A stretch of 64,000 nucleotides of DNA from Symbiodinium natans (lineage: Eukaryota > Sar > Dinophyceae > Suessiales > Symbiodiniaceae): assembly GCA_905221605.1 (NCBI GenBank), contig CAJNDS010000102.1, forward strand, positions 248,001 to 312,000, read 5' to 3'. This document shows positions 30,101 to 39,188 of the stretch, in pieces. Under the pieces are notes generated by a model. That model did no database searches. It was not told where the DNA came from and saw only the letters and a program-made list of their open reading frames with translations. The translations under genes and the position numbers were made by a program. Every line of letters begins with the position of its first letter. The stretch's first letter is position 1.

Positions 30101-33100
30101 AGCGGAGGCGCTCCACCACGCAAGGATCCAGGAATTGCGCCTGAGGGAAGCTTAGGGTTTAGGGTTTATAGAAATTGTATAGGGTTTGTGTCCGGAGTTT
30201 TGGGCGGGTTTTGGGCGGGTTTTGAGCGAAAGTTTTGAGCGAAAGTTTTGAGCGAAAGTTTTGAGCGAAAGTTTTGTGCGGGTTTTGAGCGGGTTTTGAG
30301 CGGGTTTTGAGCGAGTTTTCTTTTTTGCTTTAGGCAGAGAAATATAGGGTTTGTGTCTGGAGTTTGGGCGGGTTTTGGGTGGGTTTTGGACGGTTTTTGA
30401 GCGAGTTCCCTTTTTTGCTAGGCAAAGAGAGTTTTGGGCGGGTTTTGGGCGGGTTTTGGGCGAAAGTTTTGGGCGGGTTTTGGGCGAAAGTTTTGGGCGA
30501 AAGTTTTGGGCGAGTTTTTTTTTTTGCTTTGGGCGGGTTTTGGGCGAAAATTTTGGGCGAGTTTTCTTTTTTGCTTTGGGGGTCCTCTGGGGGGCTCTAG
30601 GGGGCTCTGGGGGGCTCTGGGGGGCTCGGGCGGTTTTGGGGGTCTAGGGGCTCTGGAACCTCTGCAAAGGGGAGAGGGGGGGGGTGGGGGCTGGGGCTGG
30701 GGCTGGGTTGAGGGCTGGTGGGTTGTTTTTCAGGAGGGATTATTGCACGAGCTGCTCGTAATGATATCACATACAATTTCGATTATCCTGGTCTTGAGGG
30801 TTTAGGGTTTAGGGTTTAGGGTTTAGGGTTTGGGGTTTAGGGTTTAGGGTTTAGGGTTTGGGGTTTAGGGTTTAGGGAGTCGGGATCCTCCCCTTCCCGA
30901 AACAATGCCCAATTTCTGGCCTGTGGAAAATACTCTCTACACATCCTGTGGGTTTAGGATGGTCTAGGGTTTGGTGTTTGGGGATTAAGGTCTAGGCTTT
31001 AGAGGAAAAATTCAAGAAGGCACGGACTGCTGGCACGTCTCAATCTTGGCACTAACGTTCGCCGTAGACCCCAGCAGGGGACAAGCGCAGTAGAACCATT
31101 GGCTACTGCTTGGTGCATGGAATCCCCACAACTTTGGAAAACTGAGACGACCGAGTTCTCAATGCGTGATGCTACGTCGTTCTGTCGTTCACGTCGTCTC
31201 TGGGGGATGGGGATTAAAGATAAATGCTGCGGGCTTAATACATCCCCTGCTGTGTTCTGTGGACAGACGCGCCGCCTCGTCGACGAGCACACAGCTGACC
31301 TTGCGACGCACACGTTGGCTCTAGAACGCTCGAAACACGAGGCTTGCTGAGGGGCAATCCGCAGCCCAGGCTACTACCCTTCGGCTTATTGAACCTATAG
31401 CAAATTGGCGCGTTCGCCCGAGACTCCCGAACCCGAAAGCCTAACTCCTGCAGGAGCGGCCCCATGGAACAGCTCCGGCGGGAAGACGGAATCGCCCCCA
31501 AGCAGGACGTCAGCCTTCTGATGGGGTATCTTACATACCCTGCGTCGGTATTTGTTGGTGGGGGAAACCGAGATTCTCAAGGTTCAGTGCGCTCCCCCAA
31601 CTTCCGCGCATGAGCCCCTTGGCGCTTTGCGGGCTTCAAAGATTCGTCCATCACAGGCGAATAGGCCAAAATCAGTCGGGAAACGGGTTTTCGAGCACAA
31701 GGCTTCCCAAGCGATATAGAGGTTTGCGAAAATAGGGGATCCCAAAAAATAGACCCCCAAATAGTAGTATGGATGGATGGACTCGGCAGGCAGGGCACTG
31801 CTGCCTAAGGGTGCCGTCCCCTCCGCCATCTCAGGGAGGCTCCGCAAGCGTCATTGGCGACCCTCCGGCAAAGGTTCAAGACCCCTGACTGTCCACCCCG
31901 CGCAAGCAGCCGTGGACTCACCAATGCCCGCACAGACGCCGAAGCGCGCAGGCTAGACGGCAGTGGGTCCTAGAGCGCAGCCGCGAGCAGGAGGGCCGGT
32001 AGTGCGTCCACACATCCTCCATTTTGCCCTGCACCCTATAGGCCCAAGCCACAAAACTACCGGCAAGGACCCAGGATGAGTGCCCAAATCGATATCGGCT
32101 GTGAGGTGTCACCGGCAAGGCAAGACTCTGCCATCCCGCGGTGGAGCAGCCCTCCAAACCGTAGTATTCTCATAAGAATCCCTATCATAAGGTATCCCTA
32201 TTTTTGGAAACCCTCGTATGCTTCCCACTACGTTCTGCTCGGCAGTATCCGGGCCCTGCTTGGGGAGCTCTTCAGGCTCTTTGTCTGCCCCCAAGAGTCA
32301 CCTGGGAATAAAGAGAGTGCCCTTTTTGGTTCAACGAGACTTTGAAGGGAACCTAAACCCCCAACAAAAGGGAATAAGGGCCGGGTCCTAGCTTTGTTTG
32401 CCACTGTGCTTCAGACCAGAAAGCAGCACCAGTCGAGGTACCACTGGGCAGAGCTCATAATATCGGGGCCTTAAGAATTCGAATAGGGATTTGGGGGGCT
32501 ATTATCGTATATTTGTAAGCAGGAGTACTGTTAGCAATTATTAGGGTTAGGGTTTAGGGTTTAGGGTTTAGGGATTAGGGTTTAGGGGTTAGGGGTTAGG
32601 GGTTAGGGTTTAGGGTTTACCCTGAACAGCCCAAGCTAGCTGAAGTCCCCAAACTTCACCCTTCGAGAGTGCTGGGGGGTGACAACTAACTACTATATAT
32701 ATACACACTATATTGTATATCTGTCGATATGAAGATATAATATATATATATATATACACATGATACTTGAAAAACTGCAAAGTTCAGGATTTGGGGCCTC
32801 GCGCTCCAGGCCGGCTCGGCTCTGCACGAGCTGCGCCCCGAAGCGGGTGTCGAGCCGTGGCTTCATCACGAGCACCTCTTCGGGGCTTTAGGGGCTTTAG
32901 GGTTTAGGGGTGAAGGCGTTTAGGGGTGAAGGGGTTGAGGGGTTTAGGGTTTAGGGTTTAGCGCCTTCGGCGCTTGGAGGAGTGCTGCGGGATGGCCGAG
33001 GACTTCACCCTGAACCCTGAACTAAACCCTAAGCCCCTATAGGCCCAGGCCCAAGAGTTAAGCTCTAAACCCTATACATGAAAGCCTAAACTGGCCTAAA

Positions 33101-34760
33101 CGCTAAGGGTTTCCTGCTTCCAGTCAAGGCCGTAGACATCAGGGGCCTCCGCGCAGTTGGCATGTTCCCCTTGCCCTTTTCGGAAGGAGCGGGCAGGGTG
33201 TCCCGTGCTCCCTTCAAAGCTGCAACGTCTGGCTATGACTGGTATCTGCACAGTCTGCTTTTTTTGCAAGGTTGCACCCCGGCACCCCTGTCTCCGGACA
33301 TGGTGGCTCGAGATTCTGCAAGGGAACATCCCCATTCCCACCCCCGAATCCTCAGATTCAGATGCCCGCTAAACCAGCTTCTCAATGCGCCCATGCCCCG
33401 CAACTCCGCGTGATGCTCGCTTTGGGGGCGCCCATGCCCCACAACTCCGCCCGCTGATGCTCGTGATGCTCGTGATGCTCGCTTTGGGGGTGCCCATGCC
33501 CCACAACTCCGCCCGCTGATGCTCGTGATGCTCGCTTTGGGGGCGCCCATGCCCCACAGCTCCGCCCGCTGATGCTCGTGATGCTCGCTTTGGGGGCGCC
33601 CATGCCCCACAACTCCGCCCCCATCCCCAGCCCGCACCCCATATGGGGGTTTACGAAAAGTTAGGGAGCCCCCAAATAGACCCCTAAATAGTAGGATTCC
33701 CTGACAATAAGGACCCCCAAGAAGTCACCCCTGTTTTCGGAAACCCCTACATCCACGTCTCTTATATGCAGTGCCCCATATCTTCAAGACCCTCACCTGC
33801 CTTCTTCGACTGCCTTAGCTGGGCCACATGAAGGGTTTAGGGTTAGGGTTTTTTTTTAGGGTTTAGGGGGACGTTGCGTAATCTCCAGCCCCAAGAACCA
33901 TCAGCTTCAGGGCCTCTTTTGCATCAGGCTTGCCTGCGTCTGCGCCTCTTAGTGCTTCCTGTCGACGAGCCTACTCTGCACTAGCTTGACTAATCAAGAG
34001 AACGTACTCACTCATACATCTGGAACGCATCATTCTGAACCCGCAAGAAATCCGTTGGGCCCCTTCTGAACACAGACTTCCCCTCAACCCGAAACTCTAC
34101 ATCTTGGGTCAGCCTGAGCATTTGATGCCTCAACCACTTTATGGCTCGAGCCAGGATGTTGCATGTGCTATGGCTCTCTGGCATATACGCCCTGCAGAAG
34201 TCAACTGATTGGACCGGGGCCGTGTGCTGCAGGCGGGTGCTGAAGATTGGGCACCATGTAGGGGCCATTGTTCGCAATGGACCGAAACCCTTCGACCCCT
34301 CCCCTGCTCCCCACCCGAAAACTCATCCCTACAAATAACACAGAAGACAGACAGACAGACAGACAGACACAGCGACGGACGGACGGACGGACGGACGGAC
34401 GGACGGACAGACACAGAGAGAGAGAGAGAGCGCGCCAGCGCGCGCTTGCGAACACATGCGCACACACACACAGAGAAACATCCCCTCCGGACCGGTGGAC
34501 CACCAACACAGGGGGGGAACTTTGGACTGAGGTCGACAGGCTTTAGGGGTTAACAAAGATGAGCAGCTGTAGCAGTCCCAAACTACACCTCGGCATGCTC
34601 ACCCAAATTTCTACAGCCAAACCAGGGTTTAGAGTTTGGGGGTTTAGGGTTTATTGAACTGCGCCAGGTGGCATCTCATAGGAGTGCGCGATCGCCAGGA
34701 GGTTCAATGTTTTTGCAGAGCCCATGGCGCCATGGCGGAAGTAGAGCTTGGCCTCAGGTG
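26573..34760 (-). CDS. tdk: Thymidine kinase gene, 11 exons, 5' end not located
   Basis: Thymidine kinase of the TK1/bacterial Tdk family phosphorylates thymidine to dTMP in the pyrimidine salvage pathway. Eleven minus-strand exons join in one continuous frame of about 229 codons and carry the family motifs in order: P-loop GAMGSAKT, KPRLDTRFG, SRAGLERE, the Walker B type VLVDEAQFLD, VPVMCFGLRTDF, LFPGSQRLMELADSIEE, a zinc pair CTFC followed by KKAIMNLK, then GAEELYV and a second zinc pair CYQH. Every junction keeps phase. Donors are GC (6), GT (3) and GA (1); acceptors are all AG, mostly followed by G. Introns of 100-1784 nt hold telomeric tracts, hairpin elements and satellites. The start codon exon was not found, and the C-terminal tail beyond CYQHFCEK is longer than usual. 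The family call and exon order are seen directly; expression is inferred. No in-frame stop lies inside the exons, so the gene may be functional. Confidence 0.9.
27059..27125. repeat. AT microsatellite in thymidine kinase intron
   Basis: TATA runs followed by CTAT units, in the last intron of the gene. Confidence 0.93.
27306..27369 (-). CDS. tdk: Thymidine kinase exon 10
   Basis: It encodes (S)VDGKATLSGPTVCLGAEELY and two bases of Val, matching the region between the zinc Cys pairs (family VDG...GEQVxIGGxExY). Acceptor tttgag, donor GC. Reading straight on would end at a TAA inside a telomeric unit, but splicing to 26693 restores YVPACYQHF, so I prefer the spliced form. Confidence 0.88.
27594..27616 (-). 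CDS. tdk: Thymidine kinase 23-nt microexon
   Basis: It completes a Lys codon and encodes KAIMNLK plus one base, matching the KA(x)MN signature after the first Cys pair. Acceptor ctgag, donor GC. It is separated from the preceding microexon by a 100-nt intron with no visible repeats. Confidence 0.87.
27717..27745 (-). CDS. tdk: Thymidine kinase 29-nt microexon: first zinc Cys pair
   Basis: It encodes VKTTCTFCS plus two bases of Lys. It supplies the CxxC half of the structural zinc site. Acceptor gaaag, donor GT. It joins SIEE in exon 7 to give SIEEVKTTCTFCSKKA, the expected family order. Confidence 0.9.
28863..28933 (-). CDS. tdk: Thymidine kinase exon 7: TDFRxxLFPGS
   Basis: It encodes (R)TDFRSRLFPGSQRLMEL followed by ADSIEE, among the most conserved parts of the family (lasso/thymidine-binding region). 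Acceptor cccag with a telomeric C-strand tract about 14 nt upstream; donor GC after GAG at phase 0. Confidence 0.93.
29224..29250 (-). CDS. tdk: Thymidine kinase 27-nt microexon
   Basis: It encodes (G)VPVMCFGL and one base of Arg. Acceptor gccag; the intron after it starts with GA, a rare donor reported in dinoflagellates. Joining with exons 5 and 7 gives QGVPVMCFGLRTDFR, which matches the thymidine kinase core with no residue lost. Confidence 0.88.
29693..29783. mobile_element. Type D element in a thymidine kinase intron
   Basis: Arms ccaggacgggctatt and atagcccatcctgg. It lies in the intron before the 27-nt microexon. Confidence 0.87.
30083..30140 (-). CDS. tdk: Thymidine kinase exon 5: AQFLD
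   Basis: It encodes AQFLDPCVVERLRSVATTQ and the first base of a Gly codon, continuing VLVDE from exon 4. The acceptor is ccctcag and a telomeric C-strand tract starts about 10 nt upstream of it. The donor is GC after CAAG. The following intron contains a hairpin element. Confidence 0.92.
30178..30640 (+). repeat. Complex G/T-rich minisatellite in thymidine kinase intron
   Basis: Short units of the type gggcgggtttt and gcgaaagtttt alternate, and a higher-order block starting tagggtttgtgtc begins at 30178 and again at 30346. Open frames here (FGRVLGGFWAKVLGE) are repeat artefacts. Confidence 0.92.
30798..30878 (+). repeat. Telomeric array in thymidine kinase intron
   Basis: About eleven units with two TTTGGGG variants. 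It lies in the intron between exons 4 and 5. Confidence 0.96.
31276..31320 (-). CDS. tdk: Thymidine kinase exon 4: strand ending in Asp-Glu
   Basis: It encodes SQRVRRKVSCVLVDE, the beta strand leading into the DEAQF motif. The exon is 45 nt long, with acceptor ttctag and a GC donor directly after GAG. Joined to exon 5 it restores VLVDEAQFLD in frame. The larger open frames overlapping it on both strands are therefore probably not coding. Confidence 0.88.
31446..31517 (-). CDS. tdk: Thymidine kinase exon 3
   Basis: It encodes KADVLLGGDSVFPPELFHGA and a few more residues, fitting the variable segment that follows GLEREA in the family. The acceptor may be atcag (keeping Lys) or agaag three bases later. 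The donor is GT after GGA, phase 0. No telomeric tract is adjacent. Conservation is weaker than in other exons; placement rests on order, phase and the ADVLL start. Confidence 0.75.
32688..32765. repeat. AT microsatellite in thymidine kinase intron 2
   Basis: TATA-rich with potential to fold back on itself; other AT runs of this kind are at 13650-13700, 22056-22125 and 45910-45935. Confidence 0.92.
32798..32875 (-). CDS. tdk: Thymidine kinase exon 2
   Basis: It encodes 26 residues beginning VLVMKPRLDTRFG and ending GLERE, the beta strand and conserved KPxxDTRxG / SRxGL region of the family. The acceptor is gaagag, preceded by a telomeric C-strand tract starting about 11 nt upstream. The donor is GC after GAG. 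The overlapping plus-strand reading also looks protein-like, but only this frame matches the family. Confidence 0.9.
33393..33620 (+). repeat. 53-bp minisatellite in thymidine kinase intron 1
   Basis: Copies starting at 33421, 33483, 33536 and 33589 repeat with a 53-bp period; the first has an extra 9 bp (one more cgtgatgct). Key pieces are tttgggggc, gcccatgcccc and gctgatgctcgtgatgc. Minus-strand open frames across it are artefacts. Confidence 0.95.
33641..33755. mobile_element. Type M element in thymidine kinase intron 1
   Basis: Gggggtttacgaaaa and ttttcggaaacccc flank ccaaatagacccctaaatag. Confidence 0.7.
34008..34277 (-). CDS. 89-codon open frame inside thymidine kinase intron 1
   Basis: An ATG-to-stop frame includes ARAIKWLRHQMLRLTQDVEF. 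It looks protein-like but lies inside the first recognised thymidine kinase intron on the same strand. It could be an unrelated relic, an alternative exon or chance. Confidence 0.2.
   Translation of the reverse strand: MRTMAPTWCPIFSTRLQHTAPVQSVDFCRAYMPESHSTCNILARAIKWLRHQMLRLTQDVEFRVEGKSVFRRGPTDFLRVQNDAFQMYE
34345..34475 (+). repeat. Compound microsatellite (ACAG)n (GGAC)n (AG)n
   Basis: Tetranucleotide ACAG and GGAC runs followed by AG and alternating GC/CA, all inside thymidine kinase intron 1. It explains long Asp/Arg-rich and Ser/Leu-rich open frames. Confidence 0.95.
34660..34760 (-). CDS. tdk: Thymidine kinase exon 1 (first recognised): P-loop
   Basis: It encodes KLYFRHGAMGSAKT and then NLLAIAHSYE, the nucleotide-binding P-loop and following helix. 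An Ala replaces the usual Gly before the P-loop Lys; the Lys and Thr are kept. The acceptor is cttcag and the donor GT follows codon GCA at phase 0. An earlier exon must supply the start codon. A telomeric tract in C-strand sense lies about 33 nt upstream and another starts about 9 nt after the donor. Confidence 0.9.
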
Positions 34761-36033
34761 CTGAAGTTCAAGCATCTGCGCAGCATGGAATGAGGTTTAG
34801 GGTTTAGGGTTTGGGCTTGTCCACGACCCTCCCCCTCATAGGACTCAGTTCAGCATGACACATGTGGGCTTTCTCGGTGAATAGGCCGAATTCAATGCAT
34901 GGAGTTCCACGTTGACTATGCATGACAATGCCAACGCCCAATGCCACCCCACTCATGCCAGAAACGTCCAGCACACTGAAAACGACACTGGCTTACTTAA
35001 CAAACAGGGACAGACAGGAAAGGATGTGGAACTCATCCCAGCTCTACATCTTGCTGGCTTGCAGGAAATTTGTTGGAAGAAGGGAAATGAAGAAGAAAAC
35101 TGTGAGCTCTGGCTGCCACGCTCCGAGAATTGAAAATGCCGGTGAGCCAAACGTCGGGTAAAGAAGCCTGTGCTCTACGTATATGCTTGGTGAGGTCCCC
35201 GATTTCAGAAGTCAAGTGGTTTAGTCGGCGGAAGGTTTATGGAGCCAAAAAGTGGGCGTTCGCACTCTGGAGCCGCGGCTAGACATCTTGTGCTGAGTAT
35301 GTGCGGATATAGTGTGGCCTGGACCTCAACACACGCTTCTTTTGAAGAAACTTTCTACTGCTTCGTCATACATAAACAAGACCACGAGGACTGCTGCCCT
35401 CCTCGAAACCTTGTGAAAGGCACAGCAAAACTCAAGTCTGCAGTCTGGTTTAGGGTTTAGTGTTTAGTGTTTAGGGTTTAGGGTCATGGATGGAAGCATG
35501 GAAGCAGCTTGAGCTGAGCCGCCATGGTCGGATGCACGGACGTCAGCACCCGGGCACTCCCGAAGCTTCGACCGGCTTGAGGTCCGACGCCCGAGGCACG
35601 CGTTGCCGCGCAGGGCACTGGGTCACTGGGTGGTCCGGGGTCTACATCCTCACACAGACTCACACATGTGTGTAGGCACATGGTCAGGCTAAATCTGCCC
35701 CAAAAACTTAAACTTAACCTTGAGTCCTGCCTGAGGCCTTTTACTGCCCCGAACCCTAACAACGAGCCCTGACCCCAGAACCCTCAAGCATTCTATGCCA
35801 CTACATAGGCCCCATTGATCATGAATCCCCGCGAGGCACCCGCGCAAGGCCTTTTGGGCATCATGGGGCTTTTGTAGGGCTTAAGGGTTTAGGGTTTGCA
35901 GTGTTTCTAGGGTGAATACACGGGGTTTAAGGGTTCATGATTAAAGGGGTTGCAACAGGTGGTCAACTCCTCAAGTCCTAATTACTCTCCGCAGTCCAAA
36001 CCCCAGGCACTGAACCCGACATGTCGCCAGAAC

Positions 36034-36107
36034 TTACTGTTGGCTCGTAGGGACTGATTATATATACCCTGCATACCCTACCCCGTTCCCTACTAACCAA
36101 CAGTAGG
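36034..36107. mobile_element. Type F inverted-repeat element
   Basis: Arms ttactgttggctcgtaggga and tccctactaaccaacagta; no telomeric repeat inside. Confidence 0.92.
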
Positions 36108-36139
36108 AGAACGCATCGCCGCCTTTCTATAAGCCGGGC

Positions 36140-36570
36140 CTGCAAACCCAGCGATTTGCTTTGCCGTCGGGATTCTAGGGAGGCACTTGGCGTTGCGATC
36201 ACGAGGGTGATGACGTTGCACGGTGCGCATTTCAGCTCGGGAACTGCCGGTCTTCAATCAAACCATGGCCGCTAGCCCAAACACGCCGCTTTTGCCACGC
36301 AGGCGAATGCGGTGAATCTTGACTGGTTGAGCAGGCCGCTCTCCGTGATCTTTGATGGGAGAGCTGTGAAAAACCCTCCGTTCTTCTTTGCAATGCGGAA
36401 GGCGCTGAGCCTCGCGGCCACTTGAACCACAAAGCCCGAAAATCGAAGCAACCAAGCCATCTCAGCAGGTGCCGTCATAGGGCACGGCCCCAGGAAAGCG
36501 GTCCTGGAGGAATCCGAGACCTTGCAACTTCCATTCCGCCCCGGCGTTCAGCAACTTAAGCAGTGAAAGG
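36140..36570 (+). CDS. Coding-like block, strand uncertain
   Basis: Plus frames read REALGVAITRVMTLHGAHFS, LDWLSRPLSVIFDGRAVKNP and GHGPRKAVLEESETLQLPF in adjacent windows. Minus frames over the same bases are open for 65-68 codons. The repeat-free stretch is about 430 bp, unusually long here, which suggests selected sequence, but I recognise no family. Confidence 0.25.
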
Positions 36571-36784
36571 TGCCAGCTCTTAAAGCAAAGACTCATCCTG
36601 GGGTAAGTAAAGGCTAACCTTGAGGGGATGATAAGGGGAATACAATACCCCAAAAAGGTTAAAGGCTAAAGGTTACCACTTACCACCTCTACTACGAAGA
36701 AGAATAACTCTTGCCTGCATCCTTAGGAGCGCTCCTCTTCATGACGCTTTTTGCGGTTTAGGGTTCAGGGGTTTCGGATAACCC

Positions 36785-36873
36785 GTAACCCCGACTACCG
36801 ACAGTTTCATATGAGTTATACCTATTAATTGAGGGGCAACTACTACAAAACTGTAGGTAATTGGGGTTGCAGG
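36785..36873. mobile_element. Type A inverted-repeat element
   Basis: Diverged arms gtaaccccgactaccgacag and ctgtaggtaattggggttgc. Confidence 0.75.
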
Positions 36874-37249
36874 AATTCCAAGGCTGATGAGTCCCCGGAA
36901 TGCGCCCGATATTGCAAGGAAGTGGCTGAAGGCCACCCGGTGGAAGTTGAGTCCTGGAGCACCGAGGCCGCAAGGGTTGAGGGTGTAGGGTTTATAGGGC
37001 TTATCGGGCTTATAGGGGATATAAGGGTTATAGCGGTTTAGGGTTGACGGTTTATAGGGTTTATAGGGCTGATGCCGTGCCAGGGCCTGGCAGGCTTCAT
37101 GTTCGACGTTGAGCTCCCTCGGCTTATCCTAGGCTGCACTGCAGCAGACGTCGGCTGAGTAGCCGCATCCGGGTTTAAGGCCCTCAGCCATGAAAGCAAC
37201 TTGACCCCAGACAACCCAAGTCTTCAATATGAACAACAAGATTAGACGC

Positions 37250-37375
37250 CGTTGTAAAGCAGAAAGCCGGCAAGACGGTGCAGCTTGCATACATGGTGGA
37301 GAAAGGTTGCCACGACTTGGAAACCCAAGGAAAAAACCTCATTTTCGGGCTGGCATGGCTCATCCCCTGAACCCT
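37250..37375 (+). CDS. Coding-like island, unassigned
   Basis: The plus frame reads KQKAGKTVQLAYMVEKGCHD and LETQGKNLIFGLAWLIP before TGA. Repeat-free flanks. No family recognised. Confidence 0.25.
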
Positions 37376-37955
37376 TTCAAGCTGAAACCCTGAACCCTAT
37401 ACCCAAAACTGCTCCACCCTTTTCAGTAGGGCCTCCTGATTAGAGTTAATTGGCTGGGTTATTCAGGATGCCCTGACTGTTTGGGGCTGCAGACCAGGTC
37501 CCTGTTTAAAGTCAAATCGACCGGGCGCCGTAAGAAAATTCCACGCGTCGCGCCTTTAAAATCCATTGCCGGGCCTCGCTGACCCCCTTAAACTCCTCCC
37601 GATAAAAATCATATAAACCCGCAGGAGCGTCTAAACAGGAGCAAATCCAGCCTCGACTGTTTTTTTTGTTTTTTTTTTTTTGGGGGCGGGGGGGGGGGGC
37701 CCACACTAAAGAGAGTGGAATACTGAACCCTACACCCTAAGCCCTAAGCCCTAAACCCTAAGCTCTAAACCCTAGTAAAGTTTCGAAGCACTGAGGCCCC
37801 CCACTTCCATCGTCCATGCCGACTCTCTGCTGAGAGTGCATCTCCACCAGGACTCCTGCAAACGTGGGGGGCTCTGGAGACACTTCTCAGAATCATGGAT
37901 GCCCCTAGTACCCCCCTCTTGGTTTAGGGTTCAGGGCTCTCCCTGAGGGTTCCAT

Positions 37956-38032
37956 GTCTTGGGCCCCAAAGTCCCTGTATAGGAGGTACTTTAAGGCCCA
38001 AGTATTCCCTATTTAGGTACATGCACCCTTTG
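37956..38032 (+). repeat. Type S repeat, inverted copy at 48443-48511
   Basis: Tcttgggccccaaagtcccc-like sequence through agtattccctatttaggtac recurs in reverse complement 10.4 kb away; a diverged third copy is at 16531-16582 (ttgggccttaaagtgctttg). Confidence 0.85.
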
Positions 38033-38036
38033 GGTC

Positions 38037-38336
38037 TCAGAACTTTGGCAGCAAGACAGAACATGTGCGATCTGTAAGCTTGAAGCCATCTGCAGAAGGC
38101 ACACTTAACTCTACAGAGGCGTGAACAAGGCAAGCATGTTCTGGGGCAATATCTAAGGAGCCAAGAGAAGCCAATCCGCGTATCAAACTGAAGGGGAAAC
38201 GTTTGCGCAACTGACATGGAGGCCCCGTGCCTGTGACGCTGCTGGCGCAGTTCACGTCGGAGAGCCGCCAAGCAAGATCATCCACAAACTTCCAGGAGAG
38301 GGTTCCTGTTGGGGGCTCTTGGTGCTTCGGCTCCAC
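38037..38336 (-). CDS. 99-codon open frame, unassigned
   Basis: An ATG-to-stop minus frame with ordinary composition (e.g. LSWKFVDDLAWRLSDVN and RGLASLGSLDIAPEHACLV). No repeats inside. A plus frame over the right part is also open. Product unknown. Confidence 0.28.
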   Translation of the reverse strand: MEPKHQEPPTGTLSWKFVDDLAWRLSDVNCASSVTGTGPPCQLRKRFPFSLIRGLASLGSLDIAPEHACLVHASVELSVPSADGFKLTDRTCSVLLPKF

Positions 38337-38457
38337 TTCGGTAAAAAGGAATACTATTAGTAATTTGTTCGACCCCTATCTGGAAACAATTTCATCAGTG
38401 CGTGGGAACGTAGGATTCACAGAGACAAATCCGCGACTCCAAGGTGTGAACTTGTCT

Positions 38458-38536
38458 CTAAACCCTAAACCCTAAACCCTAAACCCTAAACCCTAAACCC
38501 TAAACCCTAAACCCTAAACCCTAAACCCTAAACCCT
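38458..38536 (-). repeat. Telomeric array, about 11 CCCTAAA units
   Basis: Perfect units with sharp edges. Confidence 0.97.
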
Positions 38537-39112
38537 GTTGCGGAACTCCCAAGATGAAGTCATGACCAGTCTTGGGGCTTTGGCTGAGGGTTCAGACTGT
38601 GCTGAAGAGCCTGAGCACGGGTTTAGGGTTTAGAGTTTAGGGTTTAGGGTTTAGGGTTTCACGACCGCACGAACAGCCCTTCCACCCCAGCACCATCCAA
38701 AACCCGTCCCAGGAATACTGACTGCTTGACGATCTGCCTTCAAAAAAACATACTCATGGTGTACACAAGTGGCACACAAGACCTGCGCAACCCACTCAAA
38801 GCCATGTTGCGGGTTTCCGAGATTAGGGGTACCGTCTTGGGATCCTTATTATATAAGGGAACCCTACTATCTGAATTGATCTATATCAAGAGTCCCTAAA
38901 CCCTAAACCCTCAACCCTAAACCTCTCACCCTAAACCCTAAACCCTAAACCCTAAACCCTAAACCCTAAACCCTCCCTTATTCTCGTAAACTCCCTTTGT
39001 AAGGTCTTGGTCCCAGCTGCTGCAGCTGGCCACAGCCAGCTCCCGATGTAGGGCTCCCTCAGAGCTCAGCTGGCTGCTGCCGCGCCACTCGCAGTCCCTC
39101 GGTTTGTCAGGT

Positions 39113-39188
39113 CTAGGGTTTAGGGTTTAGGGTTTAGGGTTTAGGGTTTAGGGTTTAGGGTTTAGGGTTTAGGGTTTAGGGTTTAGGG
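39113..39188 (+). repeat. Telomeric array, about 11 TTTAGGG units
   Basis: Perfect units beside a coding-like GC-rich island (39000-39110). Confidence 0.97.

Noticed and set aside
30351-30805. Gly/Phe/Trp-rich open frames of 78-123 codons
   Set aside because: They are translations of the G/T minisatellite inside a thymidine kinase intron.
31015-31054. Segment reading SAKIETCQQSVPS as a thymidine kinase exon
   Set aside because: Phase did not fit and it lacks the Asp-Glu; the 45-nt exon at 31276-31320 ending VLVDE fits exactly.
33233-33642. Open frames of 83-134 codons on the minus strand
   Set aside because: They read the 53-bp minisatellite.
34139-34553. Asp/Arg-rich and Ser/Leu-rich open frames
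   Set aside because: They read the ACAG/GGAC/AG microsatellite.
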